A DNA stretch of 64,000 bases from Bacillus sp. EB106-08-02-XG196 (GCF_013396335.1 NZ_JABWSY010000006.1:124001-188000), one strand, 5' to 3'; positions 38,735-46,966 are shown, counted from the first letter of the stretch. Made by a program: numbers and translations. The notes: generated by a model not told the origin, from the letters alone.

Positions 38735-39091
38735 ATGTTAGCGATGTTTTTTTGGGCATTTGTAGTTGGAGGATTGATTTGTGTGATCGGACAGCTTCTA
38801 TTTGACGTTGCTAAGCTTACACCCGGCCATACACTAAGTTTACTAGTAGTGGCAGGCGCCGTATTAGATGGTTTTGGGCTGTATGAACCACTAATGAATT
38901 TTGCCGGTGCGGGTGCAACGATCCCTATCACAAGCTTTGGAAATTCTTTAGTCCATGGTGCCTTGCAGGACGCAGAAAAGCATGGGCTGATTGGAGTTTT
39001 AACTGGCATGTTTCAGGTTACCAGTTCTGGTATCTCAGCGGCAATTATTTTTGGATTTATTGGTGCATTAATCTTTAAACCAAAGGGTTAA
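38735..39091 (+). CDS. spoVAE: Stage V sporulation protein AE (SpoVAEb type)
   Basis: 118 residues with three or four membrane helices and [30 protein letters not shown], closely parallel to the matching part of SpoVAC. Third subunit of the DPA channel. SpoVAA, AB, AEa and AF are absent, so this is a reduced VAC-VAD-VAEb operon with a lipoprotein in front. It stands between yjcA and yjcZ, which are near neighbours in B. subtilis. Confidence 0.92.
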   Translation: MLAMFFWAFVVGGLICVIGQLLFDVAKLTPGHTLSLLVVAGAVLDGFGLYEPLMNFAGAGATIPITSFGNSLVHGALQDAEKHGLIGVLTGMFQVTSSGISAAIIFGFIGALIFKPKG

Positions 39092-39128
39092 GAAAATTTC
39101 AGAGGTTGTCTGCAGCGTGTCGCCTAGT

Positions 39129-39156
39129 ACACTTTGAAGCTTTATCTCATATGTTA
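39129..39156 (+). promoter_or_regulatory. Sigma-K-type promoter of yjcZ
   Basis: AC at 39129-39130, 17 bp spacer, CATATGTTA at 39148-39156; full match to the consensus. Confidence 0.75.
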
Positions 39157-39188
39157 TTAGTGAGACTTACAAAGTGAGGTGACACTTT

Positions 39189-39305
39189 ATGTTCTATGGA
39201 TATGGCGGCTGTGGCTACGGTGGTGGATATGGCGGCGGTTCAACTTTTGTTTTAATCGTCGTATTATTCATTCTTTTAATCATTGTCGGTGCTAGCTTTT
39301 ATTAA
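39189..39305 (+). CDS. yjcZ: YjcZ-family sporulation protein
   Basis: 38 residues: a Gly/Tyr-rich start ([17 protein letters not shown]) followed by one hydrophobic helix ending GASFY. This is the YjcZ family, present in several copies in many Bacillus and made late in sporulation. GAGGTGA precedes the ATG, and a sigma-K promoter match lies upstream. Function unknown; its position next to spoVIF is conserved. Confidence 0.88.
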   Translation: MFYGYGGCGYGGGYGGGSTFVLIVVLFILLIIVGASFY

Positions 39306-39335
39306 AAAACAGCATAAGCAAAGCATCGAAAGAAT

Positions 39336-39368
39336 AGGTTGGCCCATATCAGTTGGCCAGCCTTTTTC
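39336..39368 (+). terminator. yjcZ terminator
   Basis: AGGTTGGCC-(CATATCAGTT)-GGCCAGCCT with one G-T pair, then TTTTCTTTT. Confidence 0.85.
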
Positions 39369-39386
39369 TTTTAGTTAATCTTTTTC

Positions 39387-39413
39387 ACGTTTTTATCACT
39401 CCTTCATACAATA
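39387..39413 (+). promoter_or_regulatory. Sigma-K-type promoter of spoVIF
   Basis: AC at 39387-39388, 16 bp spacer, CATACAATA at 39405-39413; full match to the consensus. Confidence 0.75.
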
Positions 39414-39445
39414 ACAGTAGCCTATAAAGGAGCGTGATTTTTACC

Positions 39446-39700
39446 ATGGATAATGGTTTCTTTAAAAATGTTGAAAAGAAAACAGGCGTTAATATGAAAG
39501 ATATTCTAGAATTAGCGAATTCCTTACAAAATGCAAATTTTAAAGATGAAAAAACCGTTCGCAATGTTATCCGCCGAGTTTCGCAAATTGCAAATAAACC
39601 AGTAAATAAGGAAACGGAAGATAAAATTGTGCAATCTATCGTTAGTGATGGAAAACAACTTGATTTTAATACGATTTCAAAAATGATTAATAAGAAATAA
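39446..39700 (+). CDS. spoVIF: Stage VI sporulation protein F
   Basis: 84 residues from the ATG at 39446 (AAAGGAG upstream). Pattern FFKNVEKKTGVNMKDILELANS ... NVIRRVSQIANKPV is that of SpoVIF (YjcC). In B. subtilis it is needed for coat assembly and proper GerE action. A sigma-K promoter match supports late mother-cell expression. Confidence 0.9.
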   Translation: MDNGFFKNVEKKTGVNMKDILELANSLQNANFKDEKTVRNVIRRVSQIANKPVNKETEDKIVQSIVSDGKQLDFNTISKMINKK

Positions 39701-39708
39701 GTAAAAAA

Positions 39709-39741
39709 GACCTCTTTCCATGTTGTGGAAACAGGTCTTTT
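39709..39741. terminator. Terminator between spoVIF and yjcD
   Basis: AAGACCT-C-TTTCCA ... GGAAA-C-AGGTCTT long stem with one internal mismatch, T's on the right and an A-run on the left; usable by both converging genes. Confidence 0.85.
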
Positions 39742-39743
39742 CA

Positions 39744-42029
39744 TTATTTTTTCCTTTTTTTCATTAAAGGTGTTAAGAAACGGGAAGGGTTAGCCTTTTT
39801 ACCTCTTCGATTCTGGGGAACAGAGATAAAAAGTCCATGCTTTGCCCGTGTCATCGCCACATAAAAAAGTCTTCGTTCTTCTTCCAGTGCTGCAAAGTCG
39901 CCATTTCTTAAGCTTTCCAATGCGTAATCATGCGGCAGGCTGCCATCGACCGCTCCTATGATATATACATTTTTGTATTCTAATCCCTTTGCCCGATGGA
40001 TAGTGCTTAGACTTATGGCATCAGGAAAATGCTTGCTTAAATTTTTGATTTCCTTGTTCATTGCAGACATATGCTCCGTATGTGACAGGAAGAATTGAAT
40101 ACTCGAAAAGCTTTTTGCTGCAACTTTTAAATCCTTTAAATCATCAGAGCCTTTATCTTGTTGATTCGATTCATTTCCTCGTTTCTTCAAAAAGTCAAGA
40201 AAACCCAATTCCTTTTCGATCGTTTCAATTGACTTAAGCGGTGATGCAAATTTCAACGAGCGAATGAGCTGTACGGCCTTTTTTAATTTTTTTTCTTGAA
40301 AAGCATGTTTTGTTTTTAAATGCGATAGGGCCTCTAGATAGGTACAATCTTTAAGAATGCTTTCAGCCTTTAAATCCTTAAGGGCAGTCTGACTCAAAAA
40401 AAGAGCAGGTAAAATATCAGCTAATGCCTGATTGTCATCTTCATCTAAGCTTATTTTCAGAAAAGAAAGAACGCTTTTTACAATTCGCCGTTCATAAAAA
40501 GCCTCTGAATCCAAATCAATTTTAAAAGGCAGGTTCGAACTTGCTAAACGTTCAAATACAGCCCGAGAACCAGCGTTGGTCCGATATAAAACGGCAAAAT
40601 CAGATGGTTTTGCTCCTTGCACGATTTTCTCTTGGATGTCGGTTACAATCATCGTTGCTTCTTCTTCCTCATTAAAAGGGAAGAAGAGGAAAGGATAGGT
40701 ACCGAATTCAAATTGTGCCTTCATATTCTTTACTCTTCGAACTTTATTCTTCGCAATCATCTCATTGGCAGTTGAGACAATTTCATGAGAGGAGCGGTAG
40801 TTTTGCTCAAGTGAAACCAATTTTGCATAAGGAAAGTCCTTTTCAAACTCTAACAGATAACTAGGGTCACTGCCTCGGAAGGAATAGATAGCCTGATCGT
40901 CATCCCCAACAGCACAAACATTTTTATGCTTGCCTGAGAGCAGTTTTATCAGTTCATATTGGACTTTATTAATATCCTGAAATTCATCAATCAGAAAATA
41001 CTGAAAGCGATTTTGATATAGGTCGAGAAGAGAAGAATTAGACCTCAGCAGCTGATAGCATCCTATCAACATGTCGTCAAAATCAAATAAGCCTTTTTGA
41101 GCTTTATATTCCTCATATTTCTTATAAAGGAAGGCAGCTTTTTCTTCCCAATCAGTCAGCGGCTTCACTTCATGAGGAAATACAAGTGAATTCTTCCAAA
41201 AGCCAATTTGCTGAAGGGCTAAATCATAGGCAAATTCCTTTTCAGATAAATCGATTTCCTTACCAGCCTCTTTCAAAATCTTATCACGCTGCCATTCCTT
41301 TTTTAACAGACGCTCTCCGGACCAAGTACTCCCCTCATGAAACATAAGGATACGGTAAAAAATACTATGGAAGGTGCCTGTCACCAAGTTATTTATTTGT
41401 CCCTTATTAATCTTCGGATAGGACATCAATCGATTTTTCATTTCGCCAGCAGCTTTTGAGGTAAATGTGACGAGCATGATGGTACGCGGGTCAATTTTTT
41501 CCACATTTAGCATATAAGCAGTACGCGTTGTGAGTACTCGTGTTTTTCCGCTGCCGGCACCTGCAAGGACTAATAATGAGCCTTCAGTTTCCATAACAGC
41601 TGCTGCTTGACTTTTATCAAGTATAACTCCATTTGCTGCCAGCTCTCTTAGATAGGAGTCTTGTTCAATATGGTTTAAACCTTCCGTTTTTTTAAATGGC
41701 AGTGAGCATTCGATCGTTGTTGCTGGACGGAATGTGCTGGTACTTTTAGTTGTTTCAATAATGGTTCTTCCTTGGGGGATACGAAATCCATTCCGCTCTA
41801 CCATAATTGGTTCCATTTCTTCCATTACGGGTTCTGGGCATGAATGTTCCGGAGATTTTATATGATAAAAATAAGGTTCTTCCAGTATACCAAGAAATAA
41901 ACGTACCTTTTCATTACATACAGGGCAGGATAATTCATTGTTTTTTCCCTGCAAATATATTATTTGATATTGTTCTCTAGCTACTTGTTCAAGAACAATC
42001 CTTTGATTTTGATGCATAGCAGTTTTCAT
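39744..42029 (-). CDS. yjcD: UvrD/PcrA-like helicase YjcD with N-terminal CoiA-like zinc element
   Basis: 761 residues. Superfamily 1 helicase motifs: Walker A GAGSGKTRVLT near 160, FDDMLIG, DEFQDINKVQ (motif II) near 350, GDDDQAIYSFRGSD (motif III), NYRSS, and LSTIHRAKGLEYKNV near 690. The first ~65 residues hold CPVCNEKVRLFLG ... YHIKS ... HSC, very like the CoiA N-terminus in this window. Most UvrD proteins lack such a segment. The strand translocation role is predicted; the specific pathway is not known. Confidence 0.88.
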   Translation of the reverse strand: MKTAMHQNQRIVLEQVAREQYQIIYLQGKNNELSCPVCNEKVRLFLGILEEPYFYHIKSPEHSCPEPVMEEMEPIMVERNGFRIPQGRTIIETTKSTSTFRPATTIECSLPFKKTEGLNHIEQDSYLRELAANGVILDKSQAAAVMETEGSLLVLAGAGSGKTRVLTTRTAYMLNVEKIDPRTIMLVTFTSKAAGEMKNRLMSYPKINKGQINNLVTGTFHSIFYRILMFHEGSTWSGERLLKKEWQRDKILKEAGKEIDLSEKEFAYDLALQQIGFWKNSLVFPHEVKPLTDWEEKAAFLYKKYEEYKAQKGLFDFDDMLIGCYQLLRSNSSLLDLYQNRFQYFLIDEFQDINKVQYELIKLLSGKHKNVCAVGDDDQAIYSFRGSDPSYLLEFEKDFPYAKLVSLEQNYRSSHEIVSTANEMIAKNKVRRVKNMKAQFEFGTYPFLFFPFNEEEEATMIVTDIQEKIVQGAKPSDFAVLYRTNAGSRAVFERLASSNLPFKIDLDSEAFYERRIVKSVLSFLKISLDEDDNQALADILPALFLSQTALKDLKAESILKDCTYLEALSHLKTKHAFQEKKLKKAVQLIRSLKFASPLKSIETIEKELGFLDFLKKRGNESNQQDKGSDDLKDLKVAAKSFSSIQFFLSHTEHMSAMNKEIKNLSKHFPDAISLSTIHRAKGLEYKNVYIIGAVDGSLPHDYALESLRNGDFAALEEERRLFYVAMTRAKHGLFISVPQNRRGKKANPSRFLTPLMKKRKK

Positions 42030-42117
42030 TATTTAGCCTCTTTTTTCAAAAATACGACAAACTCTATCATATCAAAACCAGGGAATAACGAAAAGTGTCC
42101 GTCTATTCAAGAAATGA

Positions 42118-42150
42118 AAAAAGCACTTGCCACTTAAGGGCAAGCGCTTG
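42118..42150 (-). terminator. yjcF terminator
   Basis: Minus strand: AAGC(G)CTTGCC-CTTAAGT-GGCAAG(T)GCTT followed by TTTTTC. Confidence 0.75.
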
Positions 42151-42153
42151 AAA

Positions 42154-42576
42154 TTAAATTTTTTTTATCATGGTTTTATGAGGAATACCAGCGTCTAAAA
42201 ATTCTTCGGAAACAACCTCATAACCTAGACCAGCGTAAAATGGGATAGCATGTGTTTGAGCATTCAATTTTAATTTATGTAAATCCTTTTTGAGAGCATA
42301 AGCTTCAATTTCTCTCATAATGGCTTTTCCAGAGCCAGTATTTCTAGCTTCTTTTAATACACAAATTCGTTCTACCTTACCGTAGCCATCGACGACACGG
42401 AACCTGCCGGCTGCAATTGGTGAACCCTCATGATAGGCAACAAAATGGGTACATTCATCCTCATGCTGATCAATTTCTTCTTCGGCAGGAACATTTTGCT
42501 CGTCAATAAAGACCGTTCTTCTGACAGAAAAAGAATCTTCAAGTTCTATTTCATTTTCTACAACTTTTACATTCAC
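42154..42576 (-). CDS. yjcF: GNAT-family N-acetyltransferase YjcF
   Basis: 140 residues. GNAT pattern: SVRRTVFIDEQNVPAEEEID, then strand GRFRVVDGYGKVERICVLKEARNTGSGKAIM (acetyl-CoA-binding loop RNTGSGK), and HAIPFYAGLGYEVVSE. Similar to YjcF/ElaA-like enzymes; substrate unknown. It lies 6 bp behind yjcG in the same operon. Confidence 0.88.
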   Translation of the reverse strand: MNVKVVENEIELEDSFSVRRTVFIDEQNVPAEEEIDQHEDECTHFVAYHEGSPIAAGRFRVVDGYGKVERICVLKEARNTGSGKAIMREIEAYALKKDLHKLKLNAQTHAIPFYAGLGYEVVSEEFLDAGIPHKTMIKKI

Positions 42577-42582
42577 AGGTGA

Positions 42583-43095
42583 TTATTCCTTTCCTAGGCG
42601 AAATGTTTCATAAACCGTCCAAGAACCATTTTCTAACTGATAGAGTAAATGGAATCGGTCAACAGTTTCTTCATGATCGAATCTTTTCATTCTTAATGAG
42701 CCATAAACATCTGAATGCTCATCATTTGATAGCTCTTGACCAATCGTAATATGTGGAACGAAGGCGTATTCTAAATTTTGCTCACTAAATTCTTGATTGA
42801 TTTCATGATGTAATAGATTTAACTCTACAGTTGGCTCTACTTTAAAATAGATCACATTATTTACTGGCTGAAAAGAGCTAATTTTAGTTGTTTTTAATGT
42901 AAACGCATTGGTATTGCTTGCAATTTGCCTTAATTTATCAGTAAAGTGAACAACATCCTCTTCACTGGCTTCAAATGCATTTTTCAACGTTAGGTGTGGA
43001 GTAATGAGTGAATAATGCGGGTCATAACGCTTACGATAGGAATTAGCTAAATCCTGTAGTTTTTTTGATGGAAAAATAACAACCCCAAATTTCAT
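42583..43095 (-). CDS. yjcG: 2H-phosphoesterase / 2'-5' RNA ligase-like protein YjcG
   Basis: 170 residues from the ATG at 43095 (GGAGGT 7 bp upstream). Two H-x-T-x motifs, HLTLKN near 41 and HITIGQ near 120, make up the active site of the 2H phosphoesterase superfamily. Cellular substrate unknown. Order yjcH-yjcG-yjcF is conserved with B. subtilis. Confidence 0.9.
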   Translation of the reverse strand: MKFGVVIFPSKKLQDLANSYRKRYDPHYSLITPHLTLKNAFEASEEDVVHFTDKLRQIASNTNAFTLKTTKISSFQPVNNVIYFKVEPTVELNLLHHEINQEFSEQNLEYAFVPHITIGQELSNDEHSDVYGSLRMKRFDHEETVDRFHLLYQLENGSWTVYETFRLGKE

Positions 43096-43201
43096 TTGTG
43101 TAACCTCCATATAAACAAGAATTTTTCTTTAATCAGTGCAGCCATGGACCTTCTTGATATTATAGCAAATATTCAAAAAATATGAAATGACCTTAAATCA
43201 G

Positions 43202-43924
43202 CTAAAACATCATCTTTAAGGCTCTTTTTAAATCGGGCTGCCAATATGTCCATGTGTGGTCTCCATCGAATTCCTCATAAAAGTATGTAATGGACTTGCT
43301 TGTCAGAAGAGTTGAAAGCTCACGATTTGGTTTAAGAAAGTCACTTGTTTTACCGTTAGTAGTTTGGACTTCAGTTTCCTGATTACCAACGATGTGATAG
43401 ATTTCTAAAAGTCCAGTTTCTGTGAAGTTTTTGACAGAATCCTTTACCGGTTCATCAATATATGGTGATTGTAGTAGCACTTTACCAAAGGTGTGCGGGT
43501 ATTGGAGAGCGGTCATTAATGATACAGTTGCTCCAAGTGAATCCCCGATCAGCGCCCTTGTTGAGCCCATCTGATAAGTTGGAAACTCGTTATCTAGGAA
43601 TGGAACTAGTTCATGTGCTAAAAAGCGAATGTATTGTTGATTTTGTGCTCCAGCAGGGTGGTATTTCCTACGGCGATCATCCACATCCTTATAGGGTATC
43701 CCAACGATTATTAAATTTTCAATTTCTCGCTCAAAAAGATACTCATCTGCTAATCGTCCAATTCTGCCAAGTTGAAAATAATCTCTGCCATCCTGGGCGA
43801 TTAACAGTGAGTATTTATATAATGGTGAGAAATTTGCTGGTAAATAAATGAGAAGCTGTATGTCTTCTTCGAGCTCATGACTTTTAATTGTATGTTCTTT
43901 TATCGTGCCTCTTGGTATCTCCAT
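43202..43924 (-). CDS. yjcH: Esterase-like protein YjcH
   Basis: 240 residues, esterase D/enterochelin-esterase type alpha/beta hydrolase. Nucleophile in GDSLGATVS near 128, His in DGDHTWTYWQ near 226, acid probably in the VGNQETEVQ region. It is cytoplasmic (no signal peptide). The physiological substrate is unknown. Starts 91 bp before yjcG on the same strand. Confidence 0.88.
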   Translation of the reverse strand: MEIPRGTIKEHTIKSHELEEDIQLLIYLPANFSPLYKYSLLIAQDGRDYFQLGRIGRLADEYLFEREIENLIIVGIPYKDVDDRRRKYHPAGAQNQQYIRFLAHELVPFLDNEFPTYQMGSTRALIGDSLGATVSLMTALQYPHTFGKVLLQSPYIDEPVKDSVKNFTETGLLEIYHIVGNQETEVQTTNGKTSDFLKPNRELSTLLTSKSITYFYEEFDGDHTWTYWQPDLKRALKMMF

Positions 43925-44022
43925 GCGACAATTCCCCCAATGTTCGATTGATACAACTGCATTTTATCATAACATTGTTAGAATTGCTCAAGTGGAAAGT
44001 GAAGTTTATTTTTGAGTGAATA

Positions 44023-44247
44023 TTAGTGTAGGAAGTGTTCTTTAGAGTGGGGATTTGGCATGATAGATAATATATTTTCCTTGCGAAAGGTACGAATCTG
44101 TTTCCGTAAAAGACAGTAAGCGCGAATGTACTCATCATTCACTTCTTTCACAAGTAATTTACGTTGTGAAATCTGCTGGTTTTCTGATAGATAAATCATC
44201 TCCAACGGAACTTTTTCCTCTATAGAACGTAATAAAAGCCCATTCAT
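44023..44247 (-). CDS. Small WYL-like domain protein
   Basis: 74 residues. The middle part, EMIYLSENQQISQRKLLVKEVNDEYIRAYCLLRKQIRTFRKENIL, has the strand pattern of WYL-type domains, which often sense ligands in regulators. Here no DNA-binding domain is attached. SD GGCGGGAT-like is modest. Similar free-standing proteins occur in Bacillus; function unknown. Confidence 0.6.
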   Translation of the reverse strand: MNGLLLRSIEEKVPLEMIYLSENQQISQRKLLVKEVNDEYIRAYCLLRKQIRTFRKENILSIMPNPHSKEHFLH

Positions 44248-44341
44248 GTTGATCCCGCCTTTCTGATATCATATACTATTATATCCGAACAACTGTTCTT
44301 TATTCAAATAATATTAGAGCGTGTGTTCTTTTTAAAAACTA

Positions 44342-44369
44342 TTGACTTTTTATTCATTTTTACTATAAT
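44342..44369 (+). promoter_or_regulatory. Promoter of tRNA-Val
   Basis: TTGACT at 44342-44347, 16 bp spacer, TATAAT at 44364-44369, about 20 bp before the tRNA 5' end. Confidence 0.8.
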
Positions 44370-44388
44370 TATATTTGTAGCTTAATAC

Positions 44389-44460
44389 GACTTGTTAGCT
44401 CAGTGGGAGAGCACTTCCTTGACAGGGAAGGGGTCGTGGGTTCGAATCCCTCACAGGTCA
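44389..44460 (+). tRNA. tRNA-Val (anticodon GAC)
   Basis: 72 nt cloverleaf. Acceptor GACTTGT pairs with ACAGGTC (one G-U), D-arm GCTCAGTGGGAGAGC, anticodon stem CTTCC/GGAAG with loop TTGACAG (anticodon GAC), and T-arm with GGTTCGAATCCC. Discriminator A; CCA is not encoded. It stands alone, with its own promoter and terminator, at the left border of the sulfur island. Confidence 0.95.
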
Positions 44461-44466
44461 TAATCA

Positions 44467-44503
44467 AAATCCTATCATCTATTTGATGTTAGGATTTTTT
44501 TTT
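44467..44503 (+). terminator. tRNA-Val terminator
   Basis: AATCCTATCATC-TATTT-GATGTTAGGATT (one mismatch) followed by seven T's. An almost identical hairpin in opposite orientation is at 49719-49757. Confidence 0.9.
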
Positions 44504-44640
44504 GTAATTTTTATTTGTAAAATTGATATTAATGGTTACTATGTTAAAAATGTGGATAGCGGCTGGAAAACCTATTCGTCTGTTTTTGGAAGCAATACAA
44601 ACAATAGAAATAAGATAACAAGTATGAATTAGAACAATTA

Positions 44641-44667
44641 TTGACATTATACCTATACGGGTATAAT
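44641..44667 (+). promoter_or_regulatory. Promoter and CstR operator O1 before cstR
   Basis: TTGACA at 44641-44646 and TATAAT at 44662-44667. Between and over them lies the palindrome ATTATACC-TATACG-GGTATAAT (44646-44667) with core TACCTATACGGGTA (44650-44663). A repressor here would block RNA polymerase. Confidence 0.8.
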
Positions 44668-44708
44668 ATTAATCGTGTCATTTATATTTGTTCGATGGAG
44701 GTAAGGTC

Positions 44709-44972
44709 ATGGAGTATAATGATCAAATTAAAAATAGGGTAAAACGTATTGAAGGGCAGTTAAGAGGCATATTACGATTGATGGAAGAAGATAAGGATTG
44801 TAAAGATGTTATTACTCAGTTATCTGCAGCTAGAACAGCGATTGATCGAACAATAGGGGTAATTGTAAGTTCAAATTTAGTCGAGTGTGTTAAAAAAGCA
44901 GAGGAAACGCATGAAAGAAGTGCAGAAGAATTAATCAAAGAAGCAGTAGACCTATTAGTAAAAAGTCGATAA
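44709..44972 (+). CDS. cstR: CstR-type persulfide-sensing repressor (CsoR family)
   Basis: 87 residues from the ATG at 44709 (GGAGGT 6 bp upstream). All-helical CsoR fold with KNRVKRIEGQLRGILRLMEE. Its only cysteines are C31 and C60, the numbers known for the sulfur-sensing CstR. The His that completes the copper site of CsoR between the two C-terminal ligands is replaced (SSNLVEC). It should therefore sense sulfane sulfur by di- or tetrasulfide cross-linking, not Cu(I). An operator lies on its own promoter and further copies precede the genes downstream. Counterpart of B. subtilis YrkD. Confidence 0.88.
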   Translation: MEYNDQIKNRVKRIEGQLRGILRLMEEDKDCKDVITQLSAARTAIDRTIGVIVSSNLVECVKKAEETHERSAEELIKEAVDLLVKSR

Positions 44973-44979
44973 AAAAGGG

Positions 44980-45024
44980 TTGACACCCTCTTTTATTTTC
45001 GTTACTATGATACCCATAGGGGTA
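44980..45024 (+). promoter_or_regulatory. Promoter and CstR operator O2 before the dsrE-like gene
   Basis: TTGACA at 44980-44985, 17 bp spacer, TACTAT at 45003-45008, followed directly by TACCCATAGGGGTA at 45011-45024. Confidence 0.78.
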
Positions 45025-45053
45025 ATGGTAATAAAAAATTTTACATGAATTTA

Positions 45054-45067
45054 TACCCATATAGGTA
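45054..45067 (+). promoter_or_regulatory. CstR operator O3
   Basis: TACCCATATAGGTA, a second TACC-N6-GGTA copy in the same leader, 43 bp from O2 start to start and ~25 bp before the dsrE-like ATG. Confidence 0.72.
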
Positions 45068-45091
45068 ATCACAATATAGGAGGTCATTAAA

Positions 45092-45571
45092 ATGACAGAG
45101 AAGAAAAAAACAACAATCGTCTTATTGAGCGGTGATTATGATAAAGCAATGGCAGCTTATATTATAGCAAACGGTGCTGCAGCCTATGATCATGAAGTAA
45201 CGATCTTTCACACTTTCTGGGGATTAAATGCTCTACGCAAAGATGAAAGTATTGCTGTTGAAAAGGGATTTTTGGAGAAAATGTTTGCAAAAATGATGCC
45301 TAGAGGCGCTGATAACATGGGACTTTCAAGAATGAATTTTGCAGGTTTCGGACCAAAGCTGATTAAGAATGTAATGAAGAAACACAATGCTCTTCCCCTT
45401 CCTCAACTAATCGAAATGGCTCAAGAGCAGGATGTAAAATTAATTGCATGTACCATGACGATGGATTTACTAGGTCTTCAAAAAGAAGAGCTTTTAGATA
45501 ATATCGAATATGCAGGAGTTGCAGCATATTTAGCGGAAGCTGAAGATGGGAATGTCAATCTGTTCATTTAA
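45092..45571 (+). CDS. DsrE/DsrF-like (DsrE2) sulfur carrier protein
   Basis: 159 residues. Begins TTIVLLSGDYDKAMAAYIIANGAAAYDHEVTIFHTFWG, the DsrE2 fold, and carries the conserved reactive Cys120 in LIACTMTMD. In the CstR regulons of other Firmicutes such proteins accept persulfide sulfur and pass it on with TusA and rhodanese. Hydrophobic stretches are part of the Rossmann-like core, not clear membrane spans. AGGAGG precedes the ATG. Resembles B. subtilis YrkE. Confidence 0.85.
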   Translation: MTEKKKTTIVLLSGDYDKAMAAYIIANGAAAYDHEVTIFHTFWGLNALRKDESIAVEKGFLEKMFAKMMPRGADNMGLSRMNFAGFGPKLIKNVMKKHNALPLPQLIEMAQEQDVKLIACTMTMDLLGLQKEELLDNIEYAGVAAYLAEAEDGNVNLFI

Positions 45572-45618
45572 TTAATATGGGGGGAATATTATCCCCTAAA
45601 CTATAGGAGGGACTATAC

Positions 45619-45981
45619 TTGGAATATATAAATTACGTATTGATTGCACTCTTCATATTTTTTATAAGTTATCGTTTCATCCCAATTAAAGGTGTACAAA
45701 TTATTTCAACTGCAGAATTGAAAAATGAGTTAAAGGATACAAATAAATTGTTTGTAGATGTAAGAACACCTGGAGAATTTAAAGGAAAACACATTAGAGA
45801 ATTTAAGAATATTCCACTCAATCTACTTGCACAAAAAGCGGAGAAAGAACTTGCGAAAGATAAAGAAGTCATTATTATTTGTCAAAGTGGTATGAGAAGC
45901 GGGCAAGCAAGTAAGCTATTAAAAAAATTAGGCTATACGAAAGTAACAAACGTAAAAGGCGGCATGAATGCTTGGTCATAA
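45619..45981 (+). CDS. Membrane-anchored rhodanese
   Basis: 120 residues. An N-terminal transmembrane helix (~4-22) is followed by a single rhodanese domain with active-site loop CQSGMRSG (Cys88). TTG start with AGGAGG 8 bp upstream. The loop of six residues after Cys is of the sulfurtransferase type. Anchoring places the domain at the inner face of the membrane, if the short N-terminus is outside; topology is inferred. Confidence 0.88.
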   Translation: MEYINYVLIALFIFFISYRFIPIKGVQIISTAELKNELKDTNKLFVDVRTPGEFKGKHIREFKNIPLNLLAQKAEKELAKDKEVIIICQSGMRSGQASKLLKKLGYTKVTNVKGGMNAWS

Positions 45982-46005
45982 AAGAAATAAGAGGAGGATT
46001 TTAAA

Positions 46006-46302
46006 ATGAAAGCAATAACTGCAAAGGAAGTTGAACAATTACTAAATGAAGGAAAAGAATTAAATATTATTGATGTTCGTGAAGTAGATGAAGCAGCGAG
46101 TGGAAAGATACCTGGCGCTGTAAATATTAGGTTAGGATTATTGGAGTTCCGTATGCATGAATTAGATAAATCAAAAGAATATATCATGGTTTGCCGGTCT
46201 GGAGCTAGAAGTGGCCAGGCATCACAATTTCTTGAGTATCAAGGATTTAATGTGATTAATATGACAGGTGGAATGATGTCCTGGGAAGGAAAAGTAGAAT
46301 AA
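46006..46302 (+). CDS. Single-domain rhodanese
   Basis: 98 residues, one rhodanese domain without signal or membrane segment. Active site CRSGARSG with Cys63; DVREVDEAASGKIPGAVNI is the typical strand-loop. AGAGGAGG upstream. Cytosolic persulfide carrier, 24 bp behind the membrane-bound rhodanese. Confidence 0.9.
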   Translation: MKAITAKEVEQLLNEGKELNIIDVREVDEAASGKIPGAVNIRLGLLEFRMHELDKSKEYIMVCRSGARSGQASQFLEYQGFNVINMTGGMMSWEGKVE

Positions 46303-46321
46303 ATTTTTTTAACCACAATAA

Positions 46322-46341
46322 TACCCGTATAGGTATATAAT
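46322..46341 (+). promoter_or_regulatory. CstR operator O4 with internal -10
   Basis: TACCCGTATAGGTA at 46322-46335, immediately followed by TATAAT at 46336-46341. No good -35 was seen. Suggests an internal CstR-controlled promoter before the TusA-rhodanese gene. Confidence 0.7.
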
Positions 46342-46355
46342 CAGGAGGATATTAA

Positions 46356-46925
46356 ATGGATAACATGAAAGCTAATGTAATTTTAGACGCAAAGGGATTA
46401 GCATGTCCAATGCCAATTGTTAAAACAAAGAAGACAATGAGTGGATTAGAGGCTGGTCAGGTATTGGAAGTCCAAGCAACAGATAAGGGGTCCAAAGCTG
46501 ATATCAAGGCTTGGTCTGAAAGAACAGGTCATCAGTATTTAGGCACGTTGGAGGATGGAGAAGTATTAAAGCATTATATAAGAAAGTCTTCTAATGATGA
46601 AATAATGGAAAGAAAACATCCGAATGTCGTTAATAATAACGAACTCGAAATGAAATTTGCTGCAAGTGAAAATATTGTGGTTCTGGATGTTAGAGAAACA
46701 GCAGAATATGCGTTTAATCATATACCTAATGCTATCTCGATTCCTTTAGGTGAACTAGAACAACGTTTAGGTGATTTAGATAAAGAAGGAGAAATATATG
46801 TTGTATGCCGTACAGGAAGCCGCAGTGACCTTGCTGCACAAAAGCTAGCAGAAAAGGGATTTACTAAAGTTATTAACGTAATACCAGGAATGAGTCAATG
46901 GTCAGGGAAAACAACTACACTATAG
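46356..46925 (+). CDS. TusA-rhodanese fusion protein
   Basis: 189 residues. N-terminal TusA domain with LACPMPIVKTKK (Cys17), a ~25-residue linker, and a C-terminal rhodanese domain with CRTGSRSD (Cys151). The fusion allows direct transfer of sulfane sulfur between the two cysteines. Same architecture as B. subtilis YrkF and staphylococcal CstA (which has an added DsrE domain). Strong AGGAGG. Confidence 0.9.
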   Translation: MDNMKANVILDAKGLACPMPIVKTKKTMSGLEAGQVLEVQATDKGSKADIKAWSERTGHQYLGTLEDGEVLKHYIRKSSNDEIMERKHPNVVNNNELEMKFAASENIVVLDVRETAEYAFNHIPNAISIPLGELEQRLGDLDKEGEIYVVCRTGSRSDLAAQKLAEKGFTKVINVIPGMSQWSGKTTTL

Positions 46926-46966
46926 GATATTATCGTAAATTAGGTATATTTTTTTAAAATAAAATA

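Noticed and set aside
43884..44138. 84-codon minus-strand frame overlapping yjcH and the WYL-like gene
   Set aside because: Overlaps two better supported genes, has no SD and no recognisable pattern.
45578..45596. GGGGGGAATATTATCCCC hairpin between the dsrE-like and rhodanese genes
   Set aside because: No T-run follows and it lacks the TACC-N6-GGTA core, so it is called neither a terminator nor a CstR operator.
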